Of a stretch of DNA of 64,000 nt, positions 8,410-22,500 are shown piece by piece. Position 1 is the first letter of the stretch. The number at the start of each line of letters is the position of its first letter. The notes beneath the pieces were generated by a model. The model did not search any database. It was not told where the DNA came from and saw only the letters and a program-made list of their open reading frames with translations. The translations under genes and the position numbers were made by a program. Source of the DNA: Piscicola geometra (taxonomy: Eukaryota > Annelida > Clitellata > Hirudinida > Piscicolidae); contig OX030959.1 in assembly GCA_943735955.1 (NCBI GenBank), positions 9,778,754-9,842,753 of the forward strand, given 5' to 3'.

Positions 8410-11400
8410 AGAGAAGAGACAAAGAGAAGAGACAAAGAGAAGAGACAAAGAGAAGAGACAAAGAGAAGGGACAAAGAGAAGATACAAAGAGAAGAGACAA
8501 AGAGAAGAGACAAAGAGAAGAGACAAAGAGAAGAGACAAAGAGAAGAGACAAAAAGAAGAGGCAAAGAGAAGAGGCAAAGAGAAGAGACAAAGAGAAGAA
8601 ACAAAGAGAAGAGACAAAGAGAAGAGACAAAGAGAAGAGGCAAAAAAAAGAGACAAAGAGAAGAGACAAAGAGAAGAGACAAAGAGAAGAAGCAAAGAAA
8701 AGAGACAAAGAATAGAGACAAAGAGAAGAGACAAAGAGAAGATACAAAGAGAAGAGACAAAGAGAAGAGACAAAGAAAAGAGACAAAGAGAAGATACAAA
8801 GAGAAGAGACAAAGAAAAGAGACAAAGAGAAGAAGCAAAGAGAAGAAGCAAAGAAAAGAGACAAAGAGAAGAGACAAAGAGAAGAGACAAAGAGAAGAGA
8901 CAAAGAGAAGATACAAAGAGAAGAGACAAAGAGAAAAGACAGAGAAGAGACAAAGAGTAGAGGCAAAGAGAAGAGACAAAGAGAAGGGACAAAGAGAAGA
9001 GACAAAAAGAAGAGACAAAGAGAAGAGACAAAGAGAAGAGACAAAGAGAAGAGACAAAGAGAAGAAGCAAAAAGAAGAGACAAAGAAAAGAGGCAAAGAG
9101 AAGAGACAAAGAGAAGAGACAAAGAGAAGAGACAAAGAGAAGAGGCAAAGAGAAGAGACAAAGAGAAGAGACAAAGAAAAGGGACAAAGAGAAGAGACAA
9201 AGAGAAGAGACAAAGAAAAGAGGCAAAGAGAAGAGACAAAGAGAAGAGACAAAGAAAAGAGACAAAGAGAAGATACAAAGAGAAGAGACAAAGAGAAGAG
9301 ACAAAGAGAAGAAGCAAAGAGAAGAAGCAAAGAAAAGAGACAAAGAGAAGAGACAAAGAGAAGAGACAAAGAGAAGAGACAAAGAGAAGAGACAAAGAGA
9401 AGAGACAAAGAGAAGATACAAAGAGAAGAGACAAAGAGAAGAGACAGAGAAGAGACAAAGAGAAGGGACAAAGAGAAGAGACAAAGAGAAGAGACAAAGA
9501 GAAGAGACAAAGAGAAGAGACAAAGAGAAGAAGCAAAAAGAAGAGACTAAGAAAAGAGGCAAAGATAAGATACAAAGAGAAGAGACAAAGAGAAGAGGCA
9601 AAGAAAAGAGACAAAGAGAAGAGACAAAGAGAAGAGACAAAGAGAAGAAGCAAAGAAAAGAGACAAAGAGAAGAGACAAAGAGAAGAGACAAAGAGAAGA
9701 GACAAAGAGAAGAGACAAAGAGAAGATACAAAGAGAAGAGACAAAGAGAAGAGACAAAGAAAAGAGACAAAGAGAAGAGGCAAAGAGAAGAGACAAAGAG
9801 AAGGGACAAAGAGAAGAGACAAAGAGAAGAGACAAAGAGAAAAGACAAAGAGAAGAGACAAAGAGAAGAGACAGAGAAGAGACAAAGAGAAGAGGCAAAG
9901 AGAAGAGACAAAGAGAAGGGACAAAGAGAAGAGACAAAGAGAAGAGACAAAGAGAAAAGACAAAGAGAAGAGACAAAGAGAAGAGACAAAGAGAAGAAGC
10001 AAAAAGAAGAGACAAAGAAAAGAGGCAAAGAGAAGAGACAAAGAGAAGAGACAAAGAGAAGAGACAAAGAGAAGAGGCAAAGAAAAGAGACAAAGAGAAG
10101 AGACAAAGAGAAGGGACAAAGAGAAGAGACAAAGAGAAGAGACAAAGAAAAGAGGCAAAGAGAAGAGACAAAGAGAAGAGACAAAAAAAAGAGGCAAAAA
10201 GAAGAGACAAAGAGAAGAGACAAAGAAAAGAGACAAAGAGAAGATACAAAGAGAAGAGACAAAGAGAAGAGACAAAGAGAAGAAGCAAAGAGAAGAAGCA
10301 AAGAAAAGAGACAAAGAGAAGAGACAAAGAGAAGAGACAAAGAGAAGAGACAAAGAGAAGAGACAAAGAGAAGATACAAAGAGAAGAGACAAAGAGAAGA
10401 GACAGAGAAGAGACAAAGAGAAGGGACAAAGAGAAGAGACAAAGAGAAGAGACAAAGAGAAGAGACAAAGAGAAGAGACAAAGAGAAGAGACAAAGAGAA
10501 GAGACAAAGAGAAGAATCAAAAAGAAGAGACAAAGAAAAGAGGCAAAGATAAGATACAAAGAGAAGAGACAAAGAGAAGAGGCAAAGAAAAGAGACAAAG
10601 AGAAGAGACAAAGAGAAGAGACAAAGAGAAGAAGCAAAGAAAAGAGACAAAGAGAAGAGACAAAGAGAAGAGACAAAGAGAAGAGACAAAGAGAAGAGAC
10701 AAAGAGAAGATACAAAGAGAAGAGACAAAGAGAAGAGACAAAGAAAAGAGACAAAGAGAAGATACAAAGAGAAGAGACAAAGAGAAGAGACAAAGAGAAG
10801 AAGCAAAGAGAAAAAGCAAAGAAAAGAGACAAAGAGAAGAGACAAAGAGAAGAGACAAAAAGAAGAGACAAAGAGAAGATACAAAGAGAAGAGACAAAGA
10901 GAAGAGACAGAGAAGAGACAAAGAGAAGAGGCAAAGAAAAGAGACAAAGAGAAGGGACAAAGAGAAGAGACAAAGAGAAGAGACAAAGAGAAAAGACAAA
11001 GAGAAGAGACAAAGAGAAGAGACAAAGAGAAGAAGCAAAAAGAAGAGACAAAGAAAAGAGGCAAAGAGAAGAGACAAAGAGAAGAGACAAAGAGAAGAGA
11101 CAAAGAGAAGAGGCAAAGAGAAGAGACAAAGAGAAGAGACAAAGAGAAGGGACAAAGAGAAGAGACAAAGAGAAGAGACAAAGAAAAGAGGCAAAGAGAA
11201 GAGACAAAGAGAAGAGACAAAGAAAAGAGGCAAAGAGAAGAGACAAAGAGAAGAGACAAAGAAAAGAGACAAAGAGAAGATACAAAGAGAAGAGACAAAG
11301 AGAAGAGACAAAGAGAAGAAGCAAAGAGAAGAAGCAAAGAAAAGAGACAAAGAGAAGAGACAAAGAGAAGAGACAAAGAGAAGAGACAAAAAGAAGAGAC

Positions 11401-14400
11401 AAAGAGAAGATACAAAGAGAAGAGACAAAGAGAAGAGACAGAGAAGAGACAAAGAGAAGAGGCAAAGAGAAGAGACAAAGAGAAGGGACAAAGAGAAGAG
11501 ACAAAGAGAAGAGACAAAGAGAAGAGACAAAGAGAAGAGACAAAGAGAAGAGACAAAGAGAAGAAGCAAAAAGAAGAGACAAAGAAAAGAGGCAAAGAGA
11601 AGAGACAAAGAGAAAAGACAAAGAGAAGAGGCAAAGAGAAGAGACAAAGAGAAGGGACAAAGAGAAGAGACAAAGAGAAGAGACAAATAGAAGAGGCAAA
11701 GAGAAGAGACAAAGAGAAGAGAAAAAGAGAAGAGACAAAGAGAAGAGACAAAGAGAAGAGACAAAGAGAAGAGACAAAGAGAAGAGACAAAGAGAAGATA
11801 CAAAGAGATGAGACAAAGAGAAGAAACAAAGAGAAGAGACAAAGAGAAGAGACAAAGAGAAGAGACAAAGAGAAGAGACAAAGAGAAGAGACAAAGAGAA
11901 GAGACAAAGAGAAGAGACAAAGAGAAGAGAAAAAGAGAAGAGACAAAGAGAAGAGACAAAGAGAAGAGACAAAGAGAAGAGACAAAGAGAAGAGACAAAG
12001 AGAAGATACAAAGAGATGAGACAAAGAGAAGATACAAAAAGAAGAGACAAAAAGAAGAGACAAAGAGAAGAGACAAAGAGAAGAGACAAAGAGAAGAGAC
12101 AAAGAGAAGAGACAAAGAGAAGAGACAAAGAGAAGAGACAAAGAGAAGAGACAAAGAGAAGAGACAAAGAGAAGAGACAAAGAGAAGAGGCAAAGAGAAG
12201 AGACAAAGAGAAGGGACAAAGAGAAGAGACAAAGAGGAGAGACAAAGAAATGAGACAAAGAGAAGAAGCAAAAAGAAGAGACAAAGAAAAGAGGCAAAGA
12301 GAAGAGACAAAGAGAAGAGACAAAGAGAAGAGACAAAGAGAAGAGACAAAGAGAAGAAGCAAAAAGAAGAGACAAAAAAAAGAGGCAAAGATAAGATACA
12401 AAGAGAAGAAACAAAGAGAAGAGACAAAGAGAAGAGACAAAGAGAAGAGGCAAAGAAAAGAGACAAAGAGAAGAGACAAAGAGAAGAGACAAAGAGAAGA
12501 AGCAAAGAGAAGAAGCAAAGAAAAGAGACAAAGAGAAGAGACAAAGAGAAGAGACAAAGAGAAGAGACAAAGAGAAGATACAAAGAGAAGAGACAAAGAG
12601 AAGAAGCAAAGAAAAGAGACAAAGAATAGAGACAAAGAGAAGAGACAAAGAGAAGAGACAAAGAGAAGAGACAAAGAGAAGAGACAAAGAGAAGAGACAA
12701 AGAGAAGAGGCAAAGAGAAGAGACAAAGAGAAGGGACAAAGAGAAGAGACAAAGAGGAGAGACAAAGAAATGAGACAAAGAGAAGAAGCAAAAAGAAGAG
12801 ACAAAGAGAAGAGACAAAGAGAAGAAGCAAAGAGAAGAAGCAAAGAAAAGAGACAAAGAGAAGAGACAAAGAGAAGAGACAAAGAGAAGAGACAAAGAGA
12901 AGGGACAAAGAGAAGATACAAAGAGAAGAGACAAAGAGAAGAGACAAAGAGAAGAGACAAAGAGAAGAGACAAAGAGAAGAGACAAAAAGAAGAGGCAAA
13001 GAGAAGAGTCAAAGAGAAGAGACAAAGAGAAGAAACAAAGAGAAGAGACAAAGAGAAGAGACAAAGAGAAGAGGCAAAAAAAAGAGACAAAGAGAAGAGA
13101 CAAAGAGAAGAGACAAAGAGAAGAAGCAAAGAAAAGAGACAAAGAATAGAGACAAAGAGAAGAGACAAAGAGAAGATACAAAGAGAAGAGACAAAGAGAA
13201 GAGACAAAGAAAAGAGACAAAGAGAAGATACAAAGAGAAGAGACAAAGAAAAGAGACAAAGAGAAGAAGCAAAGAGAAGAAGCAAAGAAAAGAGACAAAG
13301 AGAAGAGACAAAGAGAAGAGACAAAGAGAAGAGACAAAGAGAAGATACAAAGAGAAGAGACAAAGAGAAAAGACAGAGAAGAGACAAAGAGTAGAGGCAA
13401 AGAGAAGAGACAAAGAGAAGGGACAAAGAGAAGAGACAAAAAGAAGAGACAAAGAGAAGAGACAAAGAGAAGAGACAAAGAGAAGAGACAAAGAGAAGAA
13501 GCAAAAAGAAGAGACAAAGAAAAGAGGCAAAGAGAAGAGACAAAGAGAAGAGACAAAGAGAAGAGACAAAGAGAAGAGGCAAAGAGAAGAGACAAAGAGA
13601 AGAGACAAAGAAAAGGGACAAAGAGAAGAGACAAAGAGAAGAGACAAAGAAAAGAGGCAAAGAGAAGAGACAAAGAGAAGAGACAAAGAAAAGAGACAAA
13701 GAGAAGATACAAAGAGAAGAGACAAAGAGAAGAGACAAAGAGAAGAAGCAAAGAGAAGAAGCAAAGAAAAGAGACAAAGAGAAGAGACAAAGAGAAGAGA
13801 CAAAGAGAAGAGACAAAGAGAAGAGACAAAGAGAAGAGACAAAGAGAAGATACAAAGAGAAGAGACAAAGAGAAGAGACAGAGAAGAGACAAAGAGAAGG
13901 GACAAAGAGAAGAGACAAAGAGAAGAGACAAAGAGAAGAGACAAAGAGAAGAGACAAAGAGAAGAAGCAAAAAGAAGAGACTAAGAAAAGAGGCAAAGAT
14001 AAGATACAAAGAGAAGAGACAAAGAGAAGAGGCAAAGAAAAGAGACAAAGAGAAGAGACAAAGAGAAGAGACAAAGAGAAGAAGCAAAGAAAAGAGACAA
14101 AGAGAAGAGACAAAGAGAAGAGACAAAGAGAAGAGACAAAGAGAAAAGACAAAGAGAAGATACAAAGAGAAGAGACAAAGAGAAGAGACAAAGAAAAGAG
14201 ACAAAGAGAAGAGGCAAAGAGAAGAGACAAAGAGAAGGGACAAAGAGAAGAGACAAAGAGAAGAGACAAAGAGAAAAGACAAAGAGAAGAGACAAAGAGA
14301 AGAGACAGAGAAGAGACAAAGAGAAGAGGCAAAGAGAAGAGACAAAGAGAAGGGACAAAGAGAAGAGACAAAGAGAAGAGACAAAGAGAAAAGACAAAGA

Positions 14401-17090
14401 GAAGAGACAAAGAGAAGAGACAAAGAGAAGAAGCAAAAAGAAGAGACAAAGAAAAGAGGCAAAGAGAAGAGACAAAGAGAAGAGACAAAGAGAAGAGACA
14501 AAGAGAAGAGGCAAAGAAAAGAGACAAAGAGAAGAGACAAAGAGAAGGGACAAAGAGAAGAGACAAAGAGAAGAGACAAAGAAAAGAGGCAAAGAGAAGA
14601 GACAAAGAGAAGAGACAAAAAAAAGAGGCAAAAAGAAGAGACAAAGAGAAGAGACAAAGAAAAGAGACAAAGAGAAGATACAAAGAGAAGAGACAAAGAG
14701 AAGAGACAAAGAGAAGAAGCAAAGAGAAGAAGCAAAGAAAAGAGACAAAGAGAAGAGACAAAGAGAAGAGACAAAGAGAAGAGACAAAGAGAAGAGACAA
14801 AGAGAAGATACAAAGAGAAGAGACAAAGAGAAGAGACAAAGAGAAGATACAAAGAGAAGAGACAAAGAGAAGAGACAGAGAAGAGACAAAGAGAAGGGAC
14901 AAAGAGAAGAGACAAAGAGAAGAGACAAAGAGAAGAGACAAAGAGAAGAGACAAAGAGAAGAGACAAAGAGAAGAGACAAAGAGAAGAATCAAAAAGAAG
15001 AGACAAAGAAAAGAGGCAAAGATAAGATACAAAGAGAAGAGACAAAGAGAAGAGGCAAAGAAAAGAGACAAAGAGAAGAGACAAAGAGAAGAGACAAAGA
15101 GAAGAAGCAAAGAAAAGAGACAAAGAGAAGAGACAAAGAGAAGAGACAAAGAGAAGAGACAAAGAGAAGAGACAAAGAGAAGATACAAAGAGAAGAGACA
15201 AAGAGAAGAGACAAAGAAAAGAGACAAAGAGAAGATACAAAGAGAAGAGACAAAGAGAAGAGACAAAGAGAAGAAGCAAAGAGAAAAAGCAAAGAAAAGA
15301 GACAAAGAGAAGAGACAAAGAGAAGAGACAAAAAGAAGAGACAAAGAGAAGATACAAAGAGAAGAGACAAAGAGAAGAGACAGAGAAGAGACAAAGAGAA
15401 GAGGCAAAGAAAAGAGACAAAGAGAAGGGACAAAGAGAAGAGACAAAGAGAAGAGACAAAGAGAAAAGACAAAGAGAAGAGACAAAGAGAAGAGACAAAG
15501 AGAAGAAGCAAAAAGAAGAGACAAAGAAAAGAGGCAAAGAGAAGAGACAAAGAGAAGAGACAAAGAGAAGAGACAAAGAGAAGAGGCAAAGAGAAGAGAC
15601 AAAGAGAAGAGACAAAGAGAAGGGACAAAGAGAAGAGACAAAGAGAAGAGACAAAGAAAAGAGGCAAAGAGAAGAGACAAAGAGAAGAGACAAAGAAAAG
15701 AGGCAAAGAGAAGAGACAAAGAGAAGAGACAAAGAAAAGAGACAAAGAGAAGATACAAAGAGAAGAGACAAAGAGAAGAGACAAAGAGAAGAAGCAAAGA
15801 GAAGAAGCAAAGAAAAGAGACAAAGAGAAGAGACAAAGAGAAGAGACAAAGAGAAGAGACAAAAAGAAGAGACAAAGAGAAGATACAAAGAGAAGAGACA
15901 AAGAGAAGAGACAGAGAAGAGACAAAGAGAAGAGGCAAAGAGAAGAGACAAAGAGAAGGGACAAAGAGAAGAGACAAAGAGAAGAGACAAAGAGAAGAGA
16001 CAAAGAGAAGAGACAAAGAGAAGAGACAAAGAGAAGAAGCAAAAAGAAGAGACAAAGAAAAGAGGCAAAGAGAAGAGACAAAGAGAAAAGACAAAGAGAA
16101 GAGGCAAAGAGAAGAGACAAAGAGAAGGGACAAAGAGAAGAGACAAAGAGAAGAGACAAATAGAAGAGGCAAAGAGAAGAGACAAAGAGAAGAGAAAAAG
16201 AGAAGAGACAAAGAGAAGAGACAAAGAGAAGAGACAAAGAGAAGAGACAAAGAGAAGAGACAAAGAGAAGATACAAAGAGATGAGACAAAGAGAAGATAC
16301 AAAGAGAAGAGACAAAGAGAAGAGACAAAGAGAAGAGACAAAGAGAAGAGACAAAGAGAAGAGACAAAGAGAAGAGACAAAGAGAAGAGACAAAGAGAAG
16401 AGAAAAAGAGAAGAGACAAAGAGAAGAGACAAAGAGAAGAGACAAAGAGAAGAGACAAAGAGAAGAGACAAAGAGAAGATACAAAGAGATGAGACAAAGA
16501 GAAGATACAAAAAGAAGAGACAAAAAGAAGAGACAAAGAGAAGAGACAAAGAGAAGAGACAAAGAGAAGAGACAAAGAGAAGAGACAAAGAGAAGAGACA
16601 AAGAGAAGAGACAAAGAGAAGAGACAAAGAGAAGAGACAAAGAGAAGAGACAAAGAGAAGAGACAAAGAGAAGAGGCAAAGAGAAGAGACAAAGAGAAGG
16701 GACAAAGAGAAGAGACAAAGAGGAGAGACAAAGAAATGAGACAAAGAGAAGAAGCAAAAAGAAGAGACAAAGAAAAGAGGCAAAGAGAAGAGACAAAGAG
16801 AAGAGACAAAGAGAAGAGACAAAGAGAAGAGACAAAGAGAAGAAGCAAAAAGAAGAGACAAAAAAAAGAGGCAAAGATAAGATACAAAGAGAAGAAACAA
16901 AGAGAAGAGACAAAGAGAAGAGACAAAGAGAAGAGGCAAAGAAAAGAGACAAAGAGAAGAGACAAAGAGAAGAGACAAAGAGAAGAAGCAAAGAGAAGAA
17001 GCAAAGAAAAGAGACAAAGAGAAGAGACAAAGAGAAGAGACAAAGAGAAGAGACAAAGAGAAGATACAAAGAGAAGAGACAAAGAGAAGA
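8410..17090. repeat. 4.43-4.49 kb tandem duplication inside the satellite
   Basis: About 8.41-12.60 kb recurs at about 12.85-17.09 kb. Rare marks match: AATAGAG at 8711/13145, GTAGAGG at 8957/13391, GACTAAG at 9547/13981 (offset 4,434), then GAATCAA at about 10517/14990 and ATGAGAC at 12016/16489 (4,473), then 12250/16736 (4,486). The offset grows in steps of 39 and 13, i.e. whole units gained. Confidence 0.85.
12170..14750. repeat. Source/copy block repeated at about 19.53-22.12 kb (offset 7,366)
   Basis: Shared marks at constant spacing: ATGAGAC 12250/19616 and 12770/20136, GGGAC 12902/20268, GACTAAG 13981/21347, GAAAAGAC 14144/21510. Within each copy the ATGAGAC mark repeats 520 bases apart (40 units). 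The GACTAAG end occurs a further time at 22318, 971 bases on. Confidence 0.82.
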
Positions 17091-19537
17091 GACAGAGAAG
17101 AGACAAAGAGAAGAGGCAAAGAGAAGAGACAAAGAGAAGAGACAAAGAGAAGAGGCAAAGAGAAGAGACAAAGAGAAGAGACAAAGAGAAGGGACAAAGA
17201 AAAGAGACAAAGAGAAGAGACAAAGAAAAGAGGCAAAGAGAAGAGACAAAGAGAAGAGACAAAGAAAAGAGGCAAAGAAAAGAGACAAAGAGAAGAGACA
17301 AAGAAAAGAGACAAAGAGAAGATACAAAGAGAAGAGACGAAGAGAAGAGACAAAGTGAAGAAGCAAAGAGAAGAAGCAAAGAAAAGAGACAAAGAGAAGA
17401 GACAAAGAGAAGAGACAAAGAGAAGAGACAAAGAGAAGAGACAAAGAGAAGATACAAAGAGAAGAGACAAAGAGAAGAGACAGAGAAGAGACAAAGAGAA
17501 GAGGCAAAGAGAAGAGACAAAGAGAAAAGACAAAGAGAAGAGACAAAGAGAAGAGACAAAGAGAAGAGACAAAGAGAAGAGACAAAGAGAAGAGACAAAG
17601 AGAAGAGACAAAGAGAAGAAGCAAAAAGAAGAGACAAAGAAAAGAGGCAAAGAGAAGAGACAAAGAGAAAAGACAAAGAGAAGAGGCGAGGAGAAGAGAC
17701 AAAGAGAAGGGACAAAGAGAAGAGACAACGAGAAGAGACAAATAGAAGAGGCAAAGAGAAAAGACAAAGAGAAGAGAAAAAGAGAAGAGACAAAGAGAAG
17801 AGACAAAGAGAAGAGACAAAGAGAAGAGACAAAGAGAAGAGACAAAGAGAAGATACAAAGAGATGAGACAAAGAGAAGATACAAAGAGAAGAGACAAAGA
17901 AAAGAGACAAAGAGAAGAGACAAAGAGAAGAGACAAAGAGAAGAGAAAAAGAGAAGAGACAAAGAGAAGAGACAAAGAGAAGAGACAAAGAGAAGAGACA
18001 AAGAGAAGATACAAAGAGATGAGACAAAGAGAAGATACAAAAAAAAGAGACAAAGAGAAGAGACAAAGAGAAGAGACAAAGAGAAGAGACAAAGAGAAGA
18101 GACAAAGAGAAGAGACAAAGAGAAAAGACAAAGAGAAGAGGCAAAGAGAAGAGACAAAGAGAAGGGACAAAGAGAAGAGACAAAGAGGAGAGACAAAGAA
18201 ATGAGACAAAGAGAAGAAGCAAAAAGAAGAGACAAAGAAAAGAGGCAAAGAGAAGAGACAAAGAGAAGAGACAAAGAGAAGAGACAAAGAGAAGAAGCAA
18301 AAAGAAGAGACAAAGAAAAGAGGCAAAGATAAGATACAAAGAGAAGAAACAAAGAGAAGAGACAAAGAGAAGAGACAAAGAGAAGAGGCAAAGAAAAGAG
18401 ACAAAGAGAAGAGACAAAGAGAAGAGACAAAGAGAAGAAGCAAAGAAAAGAGACAAAGAGAAGAGACAAAGAGAAGAGACAAAGAGAAGAGACAAGGAGA
18501 AGAGACAAAGAGAAGATACAAAGAGAAGAGACAAAGAGAAGAGACAAAGAAAAGAGACAAAGAGAAGATACAAAGAGAAGAGACAAAGAGAAGAGACAAA
18601 GAGAAAAAGCAAAGAGAAGAAGGAAAGAAAAGAGACAAAGAGAAGAGACAAAGAAAAGAGACAAAGAGAAGAGACAAAGAGAAGGGACAAAGAGAAGAGA
18701 CAAAGAGAAGAGACAAAGAGAAGAGACAAAGAGAAGAGACAAAGAGAAGAGACAAAGAGAAGAAGCAAAAAGAAGAGACAAAGAAAAGAGGCAAAGAGAA
18801 GAGACAAAGAAAAGAGACAAAGAGAAGATACAAAGAGAAGAGACAAAGAGAAGAGACAAAGAGAAGAGACAAAGAGAAGAAGCAAAGAGAAGAAGCAAAG
18901 AAAAGAGACAAAGAGAAGAGACAAAGAGAAGAGACAAAGAGAAGAGACAAAGAGAAGAGACAAAGAGAAGATACAAAGAGAAGAGACAAAGAGAAGAGAC
19001 AGAGAAGAGACAAAGAGAAGAGGCAAAGAGGAGAGACAAAGAGAAGGGACAAAGAGAAGAGACAAAGAGAAGAGACAAAGAGAAGAGACAAAGAGAAGAG
19101 ACAAAGAGAAGAGACAAAGAGAAGTAGCAAAAAGAAGAGACAAAGAAAAGAGGCAAAGAGAAGAGACAAAGAGAAAAGACAAAGAGAAGAGGCAAAGAGA
19201 AGAGACAAAGAGAAGGGACAAAGAGAAGAGACAAAGAGAAGAGACAAATAGAAGAGGCAAAGAGAAGAGACAAAGAGAAGAGAAAAAGAGAAGAGACAAA
19301 GAGAAGAGACAAAGAGAAGAGACAAAGAGAAGAGACAAAGAGAAGATACAAAGAGATGAGACAAAGAGAAGATACAAAGAGAAGAGACAAAGAGAAGAGA
19401 CAAAGAGAAGAGACAAAGAGAAGAGACAAAGAGAAGAGACAAAGAGAAGAAGCAAAGAGAAAAAGCAAAGAAAAGAGACAAAGAGAAGAGACAAAGAGAA
19501 GAGACAAAGAGAAGATACAAAGAGAAGAGACAAAGAG
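13650..19537. repeat. 5.9-kb block repeated at about 21.99-27.87 kb (offset 8,337)
   Basis: Marks at exactly 8,337 bases: short-unit junction 13875/22212, GACTAAG 13981/22318, GAATCAA 14990/23327, ATGAGAC 16281/24618, 17863/26200 and 19356/27693. Encoded + frames at 16281-18332 and 24618-26669 are identical in translation. A single visible difference is AAAAAGC versus AAGAAGC near 18605/26942. Confidence 0.88.
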
Positions 19538-22500
19538 AAGAGACAAAGAGAAGAGGCAAAGAGAAGAGACAAAGAGAAGGGACAAAGAGAAGAGACAAAG
19601 AGGAGAGACAAAGAAATGAGACAAAGAGAAGAAGCAAAAAGAAGAGACAAAGAAAAGAGGCAAAGAGAAGAGACAAAGAGAAGAGACAAAGAGAAGAGAC
19701 AAAGAGAAGAGACAAAGAGAAGAAGCAAAAAGAAGAGACAAAAAAAAGAGGCAAAGATAAGATACAAAGAGAAGAAACAAAGAGAAGAGACAAAGAGAAG
19801 AGACAAAGAGAAGAGGCAAAGAAAAGAGACAAAGAGAAGAGACAAAGAGAAGAGACAAAGAGAAGAAGCAAAGAGAAGAAGCAAAGAAAAGAGACAAAGA
19901 GAAGAGACAAAGAGAAGAGACAAAGAGAAGAGACAAAGAGAAGATACAAAGAGAAGAGACAAAGAGAAGAAGCAAAGAAAAGAGACAAAGAATAGAGACA
20001 AAGAGAAGAGACAAAGAGAAGAGACAAAGAGAAGAGACAAAGAGAAGAGACAAAGAGAAGAGACAAAGAGAAGAGGCAAAGAGAAGAGACAAAGAGAAGG
20101 GACAAAGAGAAGAGACAAAGAGGAGAGACAAAGAAATGAGACAAAGAGAAGAAGCAAAAAGAAGAGACAAAGAGAAGAGACAAAGAGAAGAAGCAAAGAG
20201 AAGAAGCAAAGAAAAGAGACAAAGAGAAGAGACAAAGAGAAGAGACAAAGAGAAGAGACAAAGAGAAGGGACAAAGAGAAGATACAAAGAGAAGAGACAA
20301 AGAGAAGAGACAAAGAGAAGAGACAAAGAGAAGAGACAAAGAGAAGAGACAAAAAGAAGAGGCAAAGAGAAGAGTCAAAGAGAAGAGACAAAGAGAAGAA
20401 ACAAAGAGAAGAGACAAAGAGAAGAGACAAAGAGAAGAGGCAAAAAAAAGAGACAAAGAGAAGAGACAAAGAGAAGAGACAAAGAGAAGAAGCAAAGAAA
20501 AGAGACAAAGAATAGAGACAAAGAGAAGAGACAAAGAGAAGATACAAAGAGAAGAGACAAAGAGAAGAGACAAAGAAAAGAGACAAAGAGAAGATACAAA
20601 GAGAAGAGACAAAGAAAAGAGACAAAGAGAAGAAGCAAAGAGAAGAAGCAAAGAAAAGAGACAAAGAGAAGAGACAAAGAGAAGAGACAAAGAGAAGAGA
20701 CAAAGAGAAGATACAAAGAGAAGAGACAAAGAGAAAAGACAGAGAAGAGACAAAGAGTAGAGGCAAAGAGAAGAGACAAAGAGAAGGGACAAAGAGAAGA
20801 GACAAAAAGAAGAGACAAAGAGAAGAGACAAAGAGAAGAGACAAAGAGAAGAGACAAAGAGAAGAAGCAAAAAGAAGAGACAAAGAAAAGAGGCAAAGAG
20901 AAGAGACAAAGAGAAGAGACAAAGAGAAGAGACAAAGAGAAGAGGCAAAGAGAAGAGACAAAGAGAAGAGACAAAGAAAAGGGACAAAGAGAAGAGACAA
21001 AGAGAAGAGACAAAGAAAAGAGGCAAAGAGAAGAGACAAAGAGAAGAGACAAAGAAAAGAGACAAAGAGAAGATACAAAGAGAAGAGACAAAGAGAAGAG
21101 ACAAAGAGAAGAAGCAAAGAGAAGAAGCAAAGAAAAGAGACAAAGAGAAGAGACAAAGAGAAGAGACAAAGAGAAGAGACAAAGAGAAGAGACAAAGAGA
21201 AGAGACAAAGAGAAGATACAAAGAGAAGAGACAAAGAGAAGAGACAGAGAAGAGACAAAGAGAAGGGACAAAGAGAAGAGACAAAGAGAAGAGACAAAGA
21301 GAAGAGACAAAGAGAAGAGACAAAGAGAAGAAGCAAAAAGAAGAGACTAAGAAAAGAGGCAAAGATAAGATACAAAGAGAAGAGACAAAGAGAAGAGGCA
21401 AAGAAAAGAGACAAAGAGAAGAGACAAAGAGAAGAGACAAAGAGAAGAAGCAAAGAAAAGAGACAAAGAGAAGAGACAAAGAGAAGAGACAAAGAGAAGA
21501 GACAAAGAGAAAAGACAAAGAGAAGATACAAAGAGAAGAGACAAAGAGAAGAGACAAAGAAAAGAGACAAAGAGAAGAGGCAAAGAGAAGAGACAAAGAG
21601 AAGGGACAAAGAGAAGAGACAAAGAGAAGAGACAAAGAGAAAAGACAAAGAGAAGAGACAAAGAGAAGAGACAGAGAAGAGACAAAGAGAAGAGGCAAAG
21701 AGAAGAGACAAAGAGAAGGGACAAAGAGAAGAGACAAAGAGAAGAGACAAAGAGAAAAGACAAAGAGAAGAGACAAAGAGAAGAGACAAAGAGAAGAAGC
21801 AAAAAGAAGAGACAAAGAAAAGAGGCAAAGAGAAGAGACAAAGAGAAGAGACAAAGAGAAGAGACAAAGAGAAGAGGCAAAGAAAAGAGACAAAGAGAAG
21901 AGACAAAGAGAAGGGACAAAGAGAAGAGACAAAGAGAAGAGACAAAGAAAAGAGGCAAAGAGAAGAGACAAAGAGAAGAGACAAAAAAAAGAGGCAAAAA
22001 GAAGAGACAAAGAGAAGAGACAAAGAAAAGAGACAAAGAGAAGATACAAAGAGAAGAGACAAAGAGAAGAGACAAAGAGAAGAAGCAAAGAGAAGAAGCA
22101 AAGAAAAGAGACAAAGAGAAGAGACAAAGAGAAGAGACAAAGAGAAGAGACAAAGAGAAGAGACAAAGAGAAGAGACAAAGAGAAGATACAAAGAGAAGA
22201 GACAAAGAGAAGAGACAGAGAAGAGACAAAGAGAAGGGACAAAGAGAAGAGACAAAGAGAAGAGACAAAGAGAAGAGACAAAGAGAAGAGACAAAGAGAA
22301 GAAGCAAAAAGAAGAGACTAAGAAAAGAGGCAAAGATAAGATACAAAGAGAAGAGACAAAGAGAAGAGGCAAAGAAAAGAGACAAAGAGAAGAGACAAAG
22401 AGAAGAGACAAAGAGAAGAAGCAAAGAAAAGAGACAAAGAGAAGAGACAAAGAGAAGAGACAAAGAGAAGAGACAAAGAGAAAAGACAAAGAGAAGATAC

